Assembly (NCBI RefSeq): GCF_001039575.1 | Contig: NZ_JIBT01000030.1 | Location: 20,806 to 84,805 of the forward strand | Direction: 5' to 3' | DNA length: 64,000 nucleotides | DNA from: Halomonas sp. PR-M31 | GTDB lineage: Bacteria; Pseudomonadota; Gammaproteobacteria; Pseudomonadales; Halomonadaceae | Shown here: in pieces, positions 27,542-38,389 of the stretch | Position numbering within the stretch: position 1 is the stretch's first letter | Layout of the letters: each line of letters opens with the position of its first letter | The notes under the pieces: model-generated | Databases searched by the model: none | What the model was told of the DNA's origin: nothing | Seen by the model: only the letters and a program-made list of their open reading frames with translations | Made by a program: the position numbers and the translations under genes

Positions 27542-28387
27542 ATGCTTGAATCTTTTTATTCGATTATTCCTAGCTCATTAGTGGCATTCCTCTTGATGTT
27601 GTTAGTGGTTTCTCTGTTGGCTTTTTATTTTCATAGAAGAGCTGGTTCGTCCTATGGGTTTTTGAATAGAATGTATGCTTTTGTTATAGGGAGAGGAGAG
27701 TTTTACGATCAAGGCATAGAGCAGTTCTGGAAAGAGCGAAAAGATATTGAAAGATTTAATGCTTTTTTTAATGTAAGAGCTAAGTCTATTATAGATATAG
27801 TTAGTTTTAAAGCTTGGGTAGAAAAGTTTGATATTGATGTACGGTTGGTGACAAATTAAAAAAAAAGAATTGATATAGAGAAACATAGAGTGGTTAAGGT
27901 GAAACCACAAGAGCCACCTATTTTTATCTTTTTTATTGTTGTTTTATATGTTATATCTTTGTCATTCTTATCAATTGCTGTTTCTAGTTCGGCGCTTGTA
28001 AAGTTTAAAGGAGGTGATCAATGGTTATGGTTAAATCATGAAGAGGCTCATAGCACAGGAGTACATAATTTAATAATTCGTAGTGATGATTGGGTGATTA
28101 AAAAAACAGAATGTAGGCAAGATAATAATTACGAAGATTTAATGACTAAGACAAATTTTGATGAAAAGCAAATTAAGGTTATATGTAACTCTTTTTTTGA
28201 TGAAAAAGAGTTCTCAGTAATTGATAAAATAATAAAAGAGAAAAAGTTTTTCTATTTCCTAGTAGTGGGAGCCATTTTTTTAATGTTGATTCCAATTTCC
28301 AAATTAATGGCAATGTTAAGAGCAAAAAATGCACGGCGCCATATACTATATAAATATAATTGTTACAAGCGTCAACGGTCACGATGA
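27542..28387 (+). pseudogene. DUF6216-like membrane protein gene interrupted by an in-frame stop
   Basis: Two parts lie in the same frame: 27542-27859 (105 codons, one N-terminal membrane helix, SSLVAFLLMLLVVSLLAFYF) and 27860-28387 (two more helices, near IFIFFIVVLYVISLSFLSIA and FYFLVVGAIFLMLIPIS). A single TAA at 27857-27859, just before a run of nine A, separates them, and the frame is otherwise open for about 280 codons. Segments such as GFLNRMYAFVIGRGEFYDQG and FKAWVEKFDIDVRL recall DUF6216 proteins, from memory. Codon use is very AT-rich, unlike all neighbours, so the gene is probably acquired. GGGGA precedes ATG 27542. The stop may be a mutation or a sequence error. Confidence 0.55.
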
Positions 28388-28794
28388 ATTATCCGACAAA
28401 ATTTTTTTGAAAACGGCTCACTGCCATTAATTTTTATTTCCTTATGAGGCTGCGCGAAGGCATGCAGGTGATTTCTTGTAAAAGTTAATAAGGAACATTT
28501 TTTCAAAATTTTTAAGTAAGTTGCGACATCCTCGTTCAGCCATAACGTAACCTATGCTTTGATCTCTTTGAAGTACGCATTCTTTACGAAGTCGGAAAAG
28601 CTGTAATGATTACGCATGACTTTGCCTTTTATAAATTTTCTCACTTATTTTATTTTCGTGAGGTACGACATCTATCCACACCGTTAAGTTCTAAATGGCG
28701 CTGCCAGCCTGAAAACCAGCAGCATCTGCCGGTTCCAGGCAATTCTCATTACGTCGTATTTTGGCAGTACTTTCCATACTATTTGTTGGTTTGT
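28388..28794. other. AT-rich intergenic DNA ending the island-like patch
   Basis: 407 bp with no supported gene; composition returns to normal near 28.8 kb at the 3' end of the racemase-like gene. I see no tRNA, integrase or clear direct repeats marking the borders. Confidence 0.45.
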
Positions 28795-29487
28795 CTATTT
28801 ATCTCGAATGGCCCTTACCGCCGCTCTGGCCGCGGCATTGACGGCCTCCACCAGCGGTGCCTCGAACTGTGGTTGCAGCCGCAGTGCCGAGGCGGCGAGC
28901 GGGCCACCGCCCATGATTACGGCCTGTGCGCCATCCTCTTCAATGGATGATGTAACCGCGTTTGCCAGCGCCGCATCGAGTTTTTCCGGCGCTTCCACCA
29001 ACTCGGCAGGATCGCCGGGGGTGATCCTGACTCCGCGATACAGCGGCTCGTAACCCAGGGATGCGGCTTTTTGCCTGAAGGATTCGATTAGCTCCTTGTC
29101 CGGTGTCACGGTCACGATGCCAAAGGCCCTGTTGCCTCGCGCCGCCTCGTGAAATACCTCTTCACCGATACCGAAGACCGGGATATCAACCTGTTTTCGC
29201 AGTTCTTCGAGTCCGGGATCGCTGAAGGCGGACACGATGATGGCTGCGACGCTCTCATCCTTGGCTGCCTCGACGCCGATTGCCACCACACCCGGGACGG
29301 CGTTTTTCATGTCCTGAGGCGTGGTAAGAAGCGCCGGAGCGCTTTGGTTGCTTTCGCCTACTATCGTCGCTACGCCTTGAACTTCACGCTGGGCTATTTC
29401 GACCATGGTCCAGGTGATGTCGATGTTGGAATTTGGATTGATGAGCAGGATACTCTTGCGCATCTCGGCGCTATCTGACGCCATCAT
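28795..29487 (-). CDS. Asp/Glu/hydantoin racemase-family protein lacking both catalytic Cys
   Basis: 230 residues. Family N-terminus ILLINPNSN. In the fold, the first Cys position reads SAFSDPG (Ala at about 87) and the second reads MGGGPLA (Gly at about 194), so the two-cysteine proton-transfer pair is missing. Compare the intact pair in the racemase at 30922. It may have another activity or be non-catalytic. The start overlaps the stop of the NCS1 permease gene (ATGATGG), so it is translationally coupled to it and is third in a minus-strand racemase-permease-racemase operon. An internal ATG at 29463 is an alternative start. Confidence 0.85.
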   Translation of the reverse strand: MMASDSAEMRKSILLINPNSNIDITWTMVEIAQREVQGVATIVGESNQSAPALLTTPQDMKNAVPGVVAIGVEAAKDESVAAIIVSAFSDPGLEELRKQVDIPVFGIGEEVFHEAARGNRAFGIVTVTPDKELIESFRQKAASLGYEPLYRGVRITPGDPAELVEAPEKLDAALANAVTSSIEEDGAQAVIMGGGPLAASALRLQPQFEAPLVEAVNAAARAAVRAIRDK

Positions 29488-30848
29488 TCACGAAAACGCT
29501 TGCAAGCGGACCAGTGACGCATCAGCAGGTAGTAGATCACCCCAGCAGGAATCAGGCTGGCGTACCAGGAGACGGCGGAAAAGGTTAGCGCCACGGCAGC
29601 GCCTATTAGTGAGGCGATGATGGCACCGTAGTTGACGCCCCGGTAAGGCCCATTGACGTCGTAAAGCTTGTCTACGTCCAGGGTGCGCCGGCGGATCAGA
29701 TAGTAATCCACCACCAGCACCGCGAAGATCGGGCCGAGGAAGGCGGAGTAGGTCTGCACGAACAGCTGCAGGCCGGCGGCGGATTCGTCTTTGACCAGCT
29801 CCCAGGGAAAAGTGGCGAAGGCCAGGAAGCCGACGATGACCGTGGCGGTACGGTATTTGAGCTTGAAGGCGTCCATCAGTACATAGGTCGGTGGCACCAC
29901 GTTGTTGAGCACGTTGGTGGTGACCTGGGCGAAGGCGATGAAGAGCAGGGTCGTCATCAGCAGCGGCGTGTTGTCCACCGCGTTGGAAAACACCTTGATC
30001 GGGTCCGCGACCCCGGTGGCCTCGGAGACCATGAAACCGATCAGCCCCATGAACAGGGTGCAGGGCAGAATCGACATGGAGTATAGCGTGGTCAGAAAGC
30101 CCGGGCCGGCGCCGTGCTTGAGTTCCCGGGAGTAGTCGCTAACGTTGAGCATCATGGTGCTGTAGATGCCCAGAAACAGCATGGTCGCTCCCCAGAAGGG
30201 CAGGCCCCAGGTGCCTTCGATATTGACCAGATTGGCGGAGATCTCCGCGCCGTAACGATCCACCGTGCTGTAGAACATGTAGGTCAAGGAGACCAGAATG
30301 AAGCCGCTGCCGATGTTCTCCAGCCACTTGATGCCCTGAAAGCCAAGCACCGATAGGGCAATCTGCAGCAGCTGGAAGACGATGAAGAACAGTATCAGGT
30401 TGTCGAAGCCGAACAGGGTGGCGGATACCGCGTTCAAGGCGCCGGCACCGATCCAGCTTTGAAAGCCGTACCAGACGATGGCTGGCACCGCTCGCACAAG
30501 CCCTGGGAAACGGGTGCCGCTGAAGCCGAAGGCGCTACGGGCCTGGACCATGAAGGGAATGCCGTACTTGTAGCCCGCGGCGCCGTTGAGGGTCAGCGCC
30601 ACCCCAATGACGAAACAGCCAATAGCGATGGCCAGGGTTGCCTGCACCAGATTGAGCGTACCCACGACGCTCGAGCCCATGGCGAAGGTGCCGATGGACA
30701 CGCAGCCACCGAACCAGGCCAGCAGATAAGAGAAGCGTCCCATGATGCGGGTGGTTTGAGGGGCCAGGGATTCCTGTCCCGGCGCCTTGGTCGCGGCTGT
30801 ATTCGTTGCGCTGGAGTGAGCTCCTGAAGAGGAGGCCGGGGTCGTCAT
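29484..30848 (-). CDS. NCS1-family permease, probable allantoin transporter
   Basis: Inner-membrane NCS1 (nucleobase:cation symporter-1) carrier, 454 residues from ATG 30848; the frame opens a little earlier. It has about 12 hydrophobic helices. Family features include YKYGIPFMVQARSAFGFSGT (about 95-115), VPAIVWYGFQSWIGAGALN, NVSDYSRELKHG and NNVVPPTYVLMDAF. The N-terminal 30 residues are Ala/Ser/Thr-rich. It sits between an allantoin-type racemase and a second racemase-like gene in one operon and faces puuE, so allantoin is the likely substrate. Specificity cannot be proved from sequence. Confidence 0.88.
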   Translation of the reverse strand: MTTPASSSGAHSSATNTAATKAPGQESLAPQTTRIMGRFSYLLAWFGGCVSIGTFAMGSSVVGTLNLVQATLAIAIGCFVIGVALTLNGAAGYKYGIPFMVQARSAFGFSGTRFPGLVRAVPAIVWYGFQSWIGAGALNAVSATLFGFDNLILFFIVFQLLQIALSVLGFQGIKWLENIGSGFILVSLTYMFYSTVDRYGAEISANLVNIEGTWGLPFWGATMLFLGIYSTMMLNVSDYSRELKHGAGPGFLTTLYSMSILPCTLFMGLIGFMVSEATGVADPIKVFSNAVDNTPLLMTTLLFIAFAQVTTNVLNNVVPPTYVLMDAFKLKYRTATVIVGFLAFATFPWELVKDESAAGLQLFVQTYSAFLGPIFAVLVVDYYLIRRRTLDVDKLYDVNGPYRGVNYGAIIASLIGAAVALTFSAVSWYASLIPAGVIYYLLMRHWSACKRFRE

Positions 30849-30921
30849 GTTTGTCGTCTCGCAGTGTTGATTGTCTTTATAAACTTCCTGCAATGCTTGG
30901 CTTTAACTATCGACTTGACGC

Positions 30922-31665
30922 TTAGTCGAAGCGCTGCTGGCTCAGATGCTCGAACTGACCGGTAAAGGCCTTAGGCCGTGGGAAAGCCAGATCGCCACAT
31001 TTGCTGGTCCCCAGGCCCAGACCGACCAGCGCCTCGGCAAGCTTTACCGCGGCGGTCACGCCTTCCACGACGGGCAGGCCGACCGCATCGCTAATCTGGC
31101 CGGTGAGATCCGCCATACCCCCGCAGCCCAGCACGATGGCGCCGATGTTGTCTTCGTCCCGAGCGCGTTTGCACTCGTCGATGATGCGGGTCAGGGCCGC
31201 GTCGCTGTCGTCTTCCAGGTCGAGCACCGGAATTTCCGCTGCCCGCACCCGGCGGCAATGATGGCTGAAGCCATACATGTCCAGCAGATGCTCGGCGATG
31301 ATGCCGGTACGCCCTAGGGTAGTGACGATGGAAAAGCGCGTGCTGATCAGGGTGGCCATATGAAAGGCCGCTTCGGCAATGCCGATCACCGGTGCCCGAG
31401 TCAGCTCCCGAGCAGCCAGCAGGCCCGGATCGCCAAAACAGGCGATAATGTAGGCATCGACCTTTTCCTGCTCTCCCTTCATGACTTCTTCCACGACGCC
31501 CACGGCGCTGATGGCTTCATCGAAATGGCTTTCAATGGAGACCGGCCCGCCGGCCGGGTTCGTGGAGCTTATGTCGGTGCCCGCTGACGCGATGCGCTTG
31601 GCCGCCGCGTCGATGGTGGCAGTCATCGTGGCAGTGGTGTTGGGATTGATGACGCGAATATGCAT
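30922..31665 (-). CDS. hpxA: Allantoin/hydantoin racemase
   Basis: 247-residue Asp/Glu racemase-superfamily enzyme with both catalytic cysteines: Cys76 in IIACFGDPG and Cys181 in VLGCGGMADL, the positions known for hydantoin racemases. The N-terminal IRVINPNTTATMT is also typical. It probably interconverts R- and S-allantoin so that PuuE receives the isomer it prefers, as HpxA does in Klebsiella-type pathways. It is first in the minus-strand operon with the NCS1 permease. TTGTACACAA at 31751-31760, a variant of the TGTATACA box, lies 90 bp upstream. The symbol is by analogy. Confidence 0.85.
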   Translation of the reverse strand: MHIRVINPNTTATMTATIDAAAKRIASAGTDISSTNPAGGPVSIESHFDEAISAVGVVEEVMKGEQEKVDAYIIACFGDPGLLAARELTRAPVIGIAEAAFHMATLISTRFSIVTTLGRTGIIAEHLLDMYGFSHHCRRVRAAEIPVLDLEDDSDAALTRIIDECKRARDEDNIGAIVLGCGGMADLTGQISDAVGLPVVEGVTAAVKLAEALVGLGLGTSKCGDLAFPRPKAFTGQFEHLSQQRFD

Positions 31666-31853
31666 GGTTTTCCTGATTGTCTGTGACCTGATCGCAGCGG
31701 TTCGCTGCGAGGCAAAGAGCAGGTTGAGCGCGCTTTAAACGACGCTATCTTTGTACACAAGGTAGTTATCGTTAAGGCCGATGGCAAGAAAGAATTGAAG
31801 GCAGGATGTCAGGAATTGCTTGAAGTACAAGTGGAGACAGTCTAGCTTAATAT

Positions 31854-31861
31854 TGTATACA
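31854..31861. promoter_or_regulatory. TGTATACA operator-like palindrome upstream of puuE
   Basis: Perfect octamer 25 bp before the puuE start in the region divergent from hpxA. It matches the sites at 3479 and 24397. Its closeness to the start suggests repression by occlusion, which is an inference. Confidence 0.55.
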
Positions 31862-31886
31862 CTTTATGAAAACAGGAGCCTATTCA

Positions 31887-32825
31887 ATGATGCGGACACA
31901 AGACGCTGATTACCCCCGGGACCTGATCGGCTATGGCAACAAGCCCCCTCATGCCAACTGGCCGGGTCAGGCGAAGATCGCCGTGCAGTTCGTCCTCAAC
32001 TATGAAGAGGGCGGTGAGAACAATGTGCTGCACGGGGACAGCGGCTCTGAGCAGTTTCTCTCCGAAATCATCGGCGCCGAGGCCTATCCGGCTCGTCACC
32101 TCAGTATGGAGTCGATCTACGAGTACGGCTCCCGGGCCGGGGTATGGCGCATTCTCAAGGAGTTCGAGCGTCGTGGCCTGCCGCTGACGGTATTTGGCGT
32201 GGCCATGGCGCTGGAGCGCAACCCTGACGTTGCCCAGGCCTTCAAAGAGCTGGGCCACGAGATCGCTTGCCACGGCTATCGCTGGATTCACTATCAGAAC
32301 ACACCGGAAGACATCGAGCGCGAGCACATGCAAAAGGCCATCGAGATCTTCCAGAAGCTCTATGGCGAGAAACCCCTGGGCTGGTACACCGGTCGCGACA
32401 GCCCCAATACCCGGCGCCTGGTGCTCGACGAAGGCTCGTTCCTCTACGATAGTGACTACTATGGCGACGACCTGCCGTTCTGGACCAAGGAAAAGAACAG
32501 CCAAGGTGAGACACAGCCGCACCTGGTGGTGCCCTATACCCTGGACAGCAACGACATGCGCTTCGCCTCGCCTCAGGGATTCAATACCGGCGAGCAGTTC
32601 TTCACCTATCTGCGGGATGCCTTCGATGTGCTTTATGTCGAAGGGGAAGAAGCGCCGAAAATGCTCTCCATCGGGCTGCACTGCCGTTTGATCGGCCGAC
32701 CGGGGCGGTTCCGTGGGTTGCAGCGCTTCCTCGACCATATCGAGGCCCACGACCGGGTCTGGGTGACCCGTCGAATAGACATCGCGCAACACTGGGCAAA
32801 GCATCACCCTACTACCGCCAGCTAA
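31887..32825 (+). CDS. puuE: Allantoinase PuuE (polysaccharide deacetylase fold)
   Basis: Cofactor-independent allantoinase converting allantoin to allantoate. I chose ATG 31887 because CAGGAG lies at 31873-31878; the frame opens at 31866, but the operator box would overlap that start. 312 residues. NodB-like fold: YPRDLIGYGNKPPHANWPGQ at the start, YEEGGENNVLHGD, EYGSRAGVWRILKEFERRG, GHEIACHGYRWIHYQ (His-containing core), GWYTGRDSPNTRRLV and GLHCRLIGRPGR. These are strongly typical of PuuE and differ from metal-dependent AllB-type allantoinases. allA follows 14 bp later. Confidence 0.95.
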   Translation: MMRTQDADYPRDLIGYGNKPPHANWPGQAKIAVQFVLNYEEGGENNVLHGDSGSEQFLSEIIGAEAYPARHLSMESIYEYGSRAGVWRILKEFERRGLPLTVFGVAMALERNPDVAQAFKELGHEIACHGYRWIHYQNTPEDIEREHMQKAIEIFQKLYGEKPLGWYTGRDSPNTRRLVLDEGSFLYDSDYYGDDLPFWTKEKNSQGETQPHLVVPYTLDSNDMRFASPQGFNTGEQFFTYLRDAFDVLYVEGEEAPKMLSIGLHCRLIGRPGRFRGLQRFLDHIEAHDRVWVTRRIDIAQHWAKHHPTTAS

Positions 32826-32839
32826 GAGGAGAGTCGAAC

Positions 32840-33331
32840 ATGCTGGAACTCAAGGCCGAGCCGTTGACGCCCAAGGCGTTCATGCCCTTCGGCGAGGTGA
32901 TCGACGTGCGTACCTCGGATTCCTTTGCCATCAACTCGGGGTTGACCCAGCGTCATCACGATCTGGCCACCGTCGAGACCCTGGGCCAGAACGCCCGGGC
33001 GCTGATCAGCATCTTCGTCAGCCAGCCAATCAAGACGCCGTTGGAACTCAGCTTTCTGGAGCGCCACCCCCAAGGCAGTCAGGCTTTCATGCCGCTGCAC
33101 GAGGAGCGTTTCATCATCGTGGTGGCGCCCCGGGGTGAAAAGATTGACCCAGGTCAGGTGCGCGCCTTCGTCACCGATGGTCGCCAGGGGGTGAATTATC
33201 ATGCCGGCACCTGGCACGCCATTCAGTCCGTGCTGGAGCGGGAAGGTGAATTCCTGGTGGTGGATCGCGGCGGCGATGGCAACAACTGCGACGAATATCC
33301 CATCGATCTGCGCATCACTCTCGACGAGTGA
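32840..33331 (+). CDS. allA: Ureidoglycolate lyase
   Basis: 163 residues, the normal size for AllA, a cupin-like enzyme splitting ureidoglycolate to glyoxylate and urea. Recognisable parts are LKAEPLTPKAFMPFGEVIDV at the start, QPIKTPLELSFLERHPQGSQ (about 55-74), FMPLHEERFIIVVAPRG and GVNYHAGTWHAIQSVL (about 117-132) with the conserved His. AGAGG lies just before ATG 32840. It is in an apparent transcript puuE-allA, with allE after a repetitive hairpin element. The urea produced needs a urease or similar enzyme outside the window. Confidence 0.95.
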   Translation: MLELKAEPLTPKAFMPFGEVIDVRTSDSFAINSGLTQRHHDLATVETLGQNARALISIFVSQPIKTPLELSFLERHPQGSQAFMPLHEERFIIVVAPRGEKIDPGQVRAFVTDGRQGVNYHAGTWHAIQSVLEREGEFLVVDRGGDGNNCDEYPIDLRITLDE

Positions 33332-33361
33332 TTTAGAGTATCTATCCAGACCTCCTATGAT

Positions 33362-33473
33362 GATGGGCGCGGGGGCAAGGCGTAGCGAGGGTCTTTTGCC
33401 AGGGAAGGCAAAAGTAGCGCCCAGGGACGGGTTTACAGCGCCCTCGCGAAGGCTTGCCCCCGGGTAGCCCATC
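33362..33473. repeat. REP-like palindromic intergenic element
   Basis: A 112-bp element built of four nested stems: GATGGGC with GCCCATC at the ends, GGGGGCAAG with CTTGCCCCC, GCGAGGG with CCCTCGC, and TTTTGCC with GGCAAAA around the core. This resembles mobile repetitive hairpins found in intergenic regions. It lies between allA and allE and may stabilise or end the upstream mRNA. Only one copy is in the window. Confidence 0.6.
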
Positions 33474-33527
33474 TGCCTCCAGGCGGTAGAAAAACTTGGC
33501 ATCACTTTTTTAAATAGAGGCCACCCT

Positions 33528-34372
33528 ATGACCACTCGTAGTTACTACGCCCCCAAGGGGGGCTTGCCACCCCAGACCCAAATGACCGCAGATCGTGCGG
33601 TGTTCACCGAAGCCTATGCGGTGATTCCAAAAGGTGTCATGCGGGACATCGTCACCAGTTTCCTGCCCTTCTGGGACAAGACCCGGCTATGGGTGCTGGC
33701 ACGTCCGCTGTCCGGTTTCGCCGAAACGTTCTCCCAATACATCATGGAAGTTCAGCCTGGCGGCGGTAGCGACAAGCCGGAGCCGGATGCCGGCGCCGAG
33801 GCGGTACTTTTCATAGTGGAAGGCGAGCTGACCCTGATGCTGGCGGGTGAAAAATACATCATGCATCCTGGCGGCTACGCCTTCATTCCGCCCGCCAGCG
33901 ATTGGCAGGTGCGTAACGATGGCGACGCGCCGGCACGCTTTCACTGGATTCGCAAGGCCTATGAGTACGTCGACGGCATCGAGCCGCCGGAGGCTTCGTC
34001 ACCAATGAGCAGGATATCGAACCGGCGGCGATGCCGGACACCAATGGCGCCTGGGCGACCACCCGTTTCGTCGATCCGATGGATCTGCGCCACGACATGC
34101 ACGTGACCATCGTTACCTTCCAGCCCGGCGGCGTCATTCCCTTCGATGAAACCCACATCATGGAGCATGGCCTGTACGTGCTCGAAGGCAAGGCGGTCTA
34201 TCACCTGAACCAGGATTGGGTCGAGGTGGAAGCCGGCGATTTCATGTGGCTGCGCGCCTTCTGCCCCCAGGCCTGCTACGCCGGTGGACCGGGCCCGTTC
34301 CGCTACCTGCTGTACAAAGATGTCAATCGCCATCCCAAGCTCAATGCGTCTTCTGCTTACCGCGGTCGCTAA
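33528..34372 (+). CDS. allE: (S)-ureidoglycine aminohydrolase, frameshifted
   Basis: Bicupin enzyme releasing ammonia from ureidoglycine to give ureidoglycolate. The first cupin (about 50-145) includes FSQYIMEVQPGGGSDKPEPD and EGELTLMLAGEKYIMHPGGY. The second (about 190-270) includes VTIVTFQPGGVIPFDETHIM and EHGLYVLEGKAVYHL, with His and Glu metal residues. The frame is lost at about 33993-33995. One extra base in GAGGCTTCGTC gives EAFVTNEQDIEPAAMPDTNG and runs to the stop at 34372, about 281 residues, near family length. A sequence error is likely. It is separated from allA by the repeat element and followed by a strong terminator. Confidence 0.9.
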
Positions 34373-34403
34373 AGTTCCGATGGATGACCTTTCCATTCAT
34401 ATC

Positions 34404-34429
34404 AGCCGGCGAACCTTCGCCGGCTTTTT
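34404..34429 (+). terminator. Rho-independent terminator after allE
   Basis: A 10-bp stem (AGCCGGCGAA and its complement) with a tight CC loop, followed directly by TTTT. It separates the allantoin transcript from the gcl operon. Confidence 0.85.
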
Positions 34430-34554
34430 GATAGGGCGTTATTCAAACATGCTTATGTTCATCAAAACACCGAAAATAACGTCTTAAAACATGAGCTTAT
34501 AATTTTAATCGTGCATTTGACGTTTTATCCTCAGCAAGATTTCAACCTTCTCTG

Positions 34555-34587
34555 AATATTTTGTGGAAATACATTCCATAAAATATT
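34555..34587. promoter_or_regulatory. Long operator palindrome upstream of gcl (IclR-type box)
   Basis: Arms of 14 bp (AATATTTTGTGGAA and TTCCATAAAATATT, 13 of 14 paired) around a 5-bp spacer, 70-100 bp before gcl. The core TGGAAATACATTCCA (34564-34578) resembles IclR boxes. The right arm is identical to the flank of the box upstream of the NCS2 permease. Confidence 0.7.
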
Positions 34588-34656
34588 GACAGATGGCTTG
34601 GCGGCGCCTAACGTGAAGGCAAGAACAATTTCCATGTCTCTCCAGGAGAAGCCGTC

Positions 34657-36444
<1,788 letters not shown>

Positions 36445-36450
36445 TCCTTT

Positions 36451-36482
36451 GCCCCGCTGTCGGCCATGGCCGATGGCGGGGC
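36451..36482 (+). terminator. Hairpin between gcl and hyi
   Basis: GCCCCGC and GCGGGGC enclose an inner GGCC palindrome (GTCGGCCATGGCCGAT). There is no T-run, so it is likely an mRNA-stabilising or attenuating hairpin rather than a full terminator. Confidence 0.5.
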
Positions 36483-36499
36483 CTGTCACGCATGACGTT

Positions 36500-36547
36500 A
36501 TTCACGTAAAGCGCCATTCAAATAAAGCGCCATTCACGTAAAGGAGG
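36500..36547 (+). repeat. Three tandem 16-bp repeats ending in the hyi ribosome-binding site
   Basis: Units at 36500-36515 (ATTCACGTAAAGCGCC), 36516-36531 (ATTCAAATAAAGCGCC) and 36532-36547 (ATTCACGTAAAGGAGG). The last copy has become AAAGGAGG, a strong ribosome site 5 bp before the hyi ATG. The repeats may have arisen by slippage. Confidence 0.75.
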
Positions 36548-36552
36548 ACAAA

Positions 36553-37329
<777 letters not shown>

Positions 37330-37363
37330 GTTCCGTGACACACTAATCGAGTAGGAGAATGAC

Positions 37364-38251
37364 ATGAGCAAGATCGGATTCATTGGCCTGGGTATCATGG
37401 GCCGCCCCATGGCAGGGCATCTTCTGGACGCCGGCCATGAGCTGGTGACCGTCAAGCGCGACAAGCCCCTGGCCAGCGAACTGGCGGACAAGGGCATGAA
37501 GGAACTCGACGATCCCAAGGCGGTCGCCGAGCAGTCCGAGATCATCATCACCATGGTGCCGGATACCCCGGACGTGGAGCATGTGCTGTTCGCCGAGGAT
37601 GGCGTCATCCATGGCTTGCAGAAGGGCGCGCTGGTCATCGACATGAGCTCCATCGCGCCGATCCCCACCCAGGAATTCGCCAAGCGCATCAAGGATGCCG
37701 GCGGTGACTACGTCGACGCCCCGGTTTCCGGCGGTGAAGGTGGCGCCATCAATGCAGCGCTCACCATCATGGTCGGCGCCAGTCAGGACGCCTTCGAGCG
37801 TGCCAAGCCGATTCTCGAAGTGATGGGCAAGACCATCACATTGATCGGTGAAAACGGCGCGGGCCAGACCTGCAAGGTCGCCAACCAGATCGTCGTGGCC
37901 CTGACCATCGAAGCCGTCGCCGAAGGCCTGCTGTTCGCTTCCAAGGCCGGCGCCGACGTCAACAAGGTACGCGAATCTCTGCTCGGCGGCCTGGCCCAGT
38001 CGAAGATTCTCGATGTGCACGGCGAGCGCATGATAAGCCGCAACTTTGAGCCAGGCTTCAAGGTCAAGCTGCACCAGAAGGATCTGAACCTGGCTCTGGA
38101 AGGCGCACGCACCCTGGATCTGGCGCTGCCCGGTACCGCCAACGCCCAGCAGTTGCTGCAGGCCTGCGTAGCCAACGGCGGCGCCGAGTGGGATCATTCC
38201 GGTATCTTACGCTCGCTGGAGAAGCTGGCGGATCATGAGGTCGGCAAGTAA
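37364..38251 (+). CDS. glxR: 2-hydroxy-3-oxopropionate (tartronate semialdehyde) reductase
   Basis: 295-residue beta-hydroxyacid dehydrogenase reducing tartronate semialdehyde to D-glycerate with NAD(P)H. The N-terminal dinucleotide motif is KIGFIGLGIMGRPMAGHLL (residues 3-21). The substrate motif DAPVSGGEGGAINAALTIMV is at about 117-136. The catalytic Lys lies in GAGQTCKVANQIVVALT (about 172). GGAG precedes the ATG. It is third in the gcl operon. A strong rho-independent terminator lies between it and ttuD, so ttuD-pyk may be partly independent. Confidence 0.95.
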   Translation: MSKIGFIGLGIMGRPMAGHLLDAGHELVTVKRDKPLASELADKGMKELDDPKAVAEQSEIIITMVPDTPDVEHVLFAEDGVIHGLQKGALVIDMSSIAPIPTQEFAKRIKDAGGDYVDAPVSGGEGGAINAALTIMVGASQDAFERAKPILEVMGKTITLIGENGAGQTCKVANQIVVALTIEAVAEGLLFASKAGADVNKVRESLLGGLAQSKILDVHGERMISRNFEPGFKVKLHQKDLNLALEGARTLDLALPGTANAQQLLQACVANGGAEWDHSGILRSLEKLADHEVGK

Positions 38252-38321
38252 CCGGCAGACGATCCGCTGCGCTCGCGGCGATCGGGGGCCAGATGGTCCT
38301 GGCACCTTCGTGCCATAAACG

Positions 38322-38355
38322 CCGGCGGCCGCTATTGCGCGTCCGCCGGTTTTTT
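38322..38355 (+). terminator. Rho-independent terminator between glxR and ttuD
   Basis: CCGGCGG pairs with CCGCCGG and is followed by six T. A small hairpin (GGCAC-CTTC-GTGCC, 38301-38314) precedes it. It should reduce read-through from gcl-hyi-glxR into ttuD-pyk. Confidence 0.85.
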
Positions 38356-38389
38356 GTAGGCTACTTGTAGATCAAAAAGAGGTGGCGCC

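Noticed and set aside
31866..31886. Upstream ATG of puuE at 31866
   Set aside because: It has no ribosome site and the operator octamer lies only 4 bp before it; AGGAG at 31874 supports ATG 31887.
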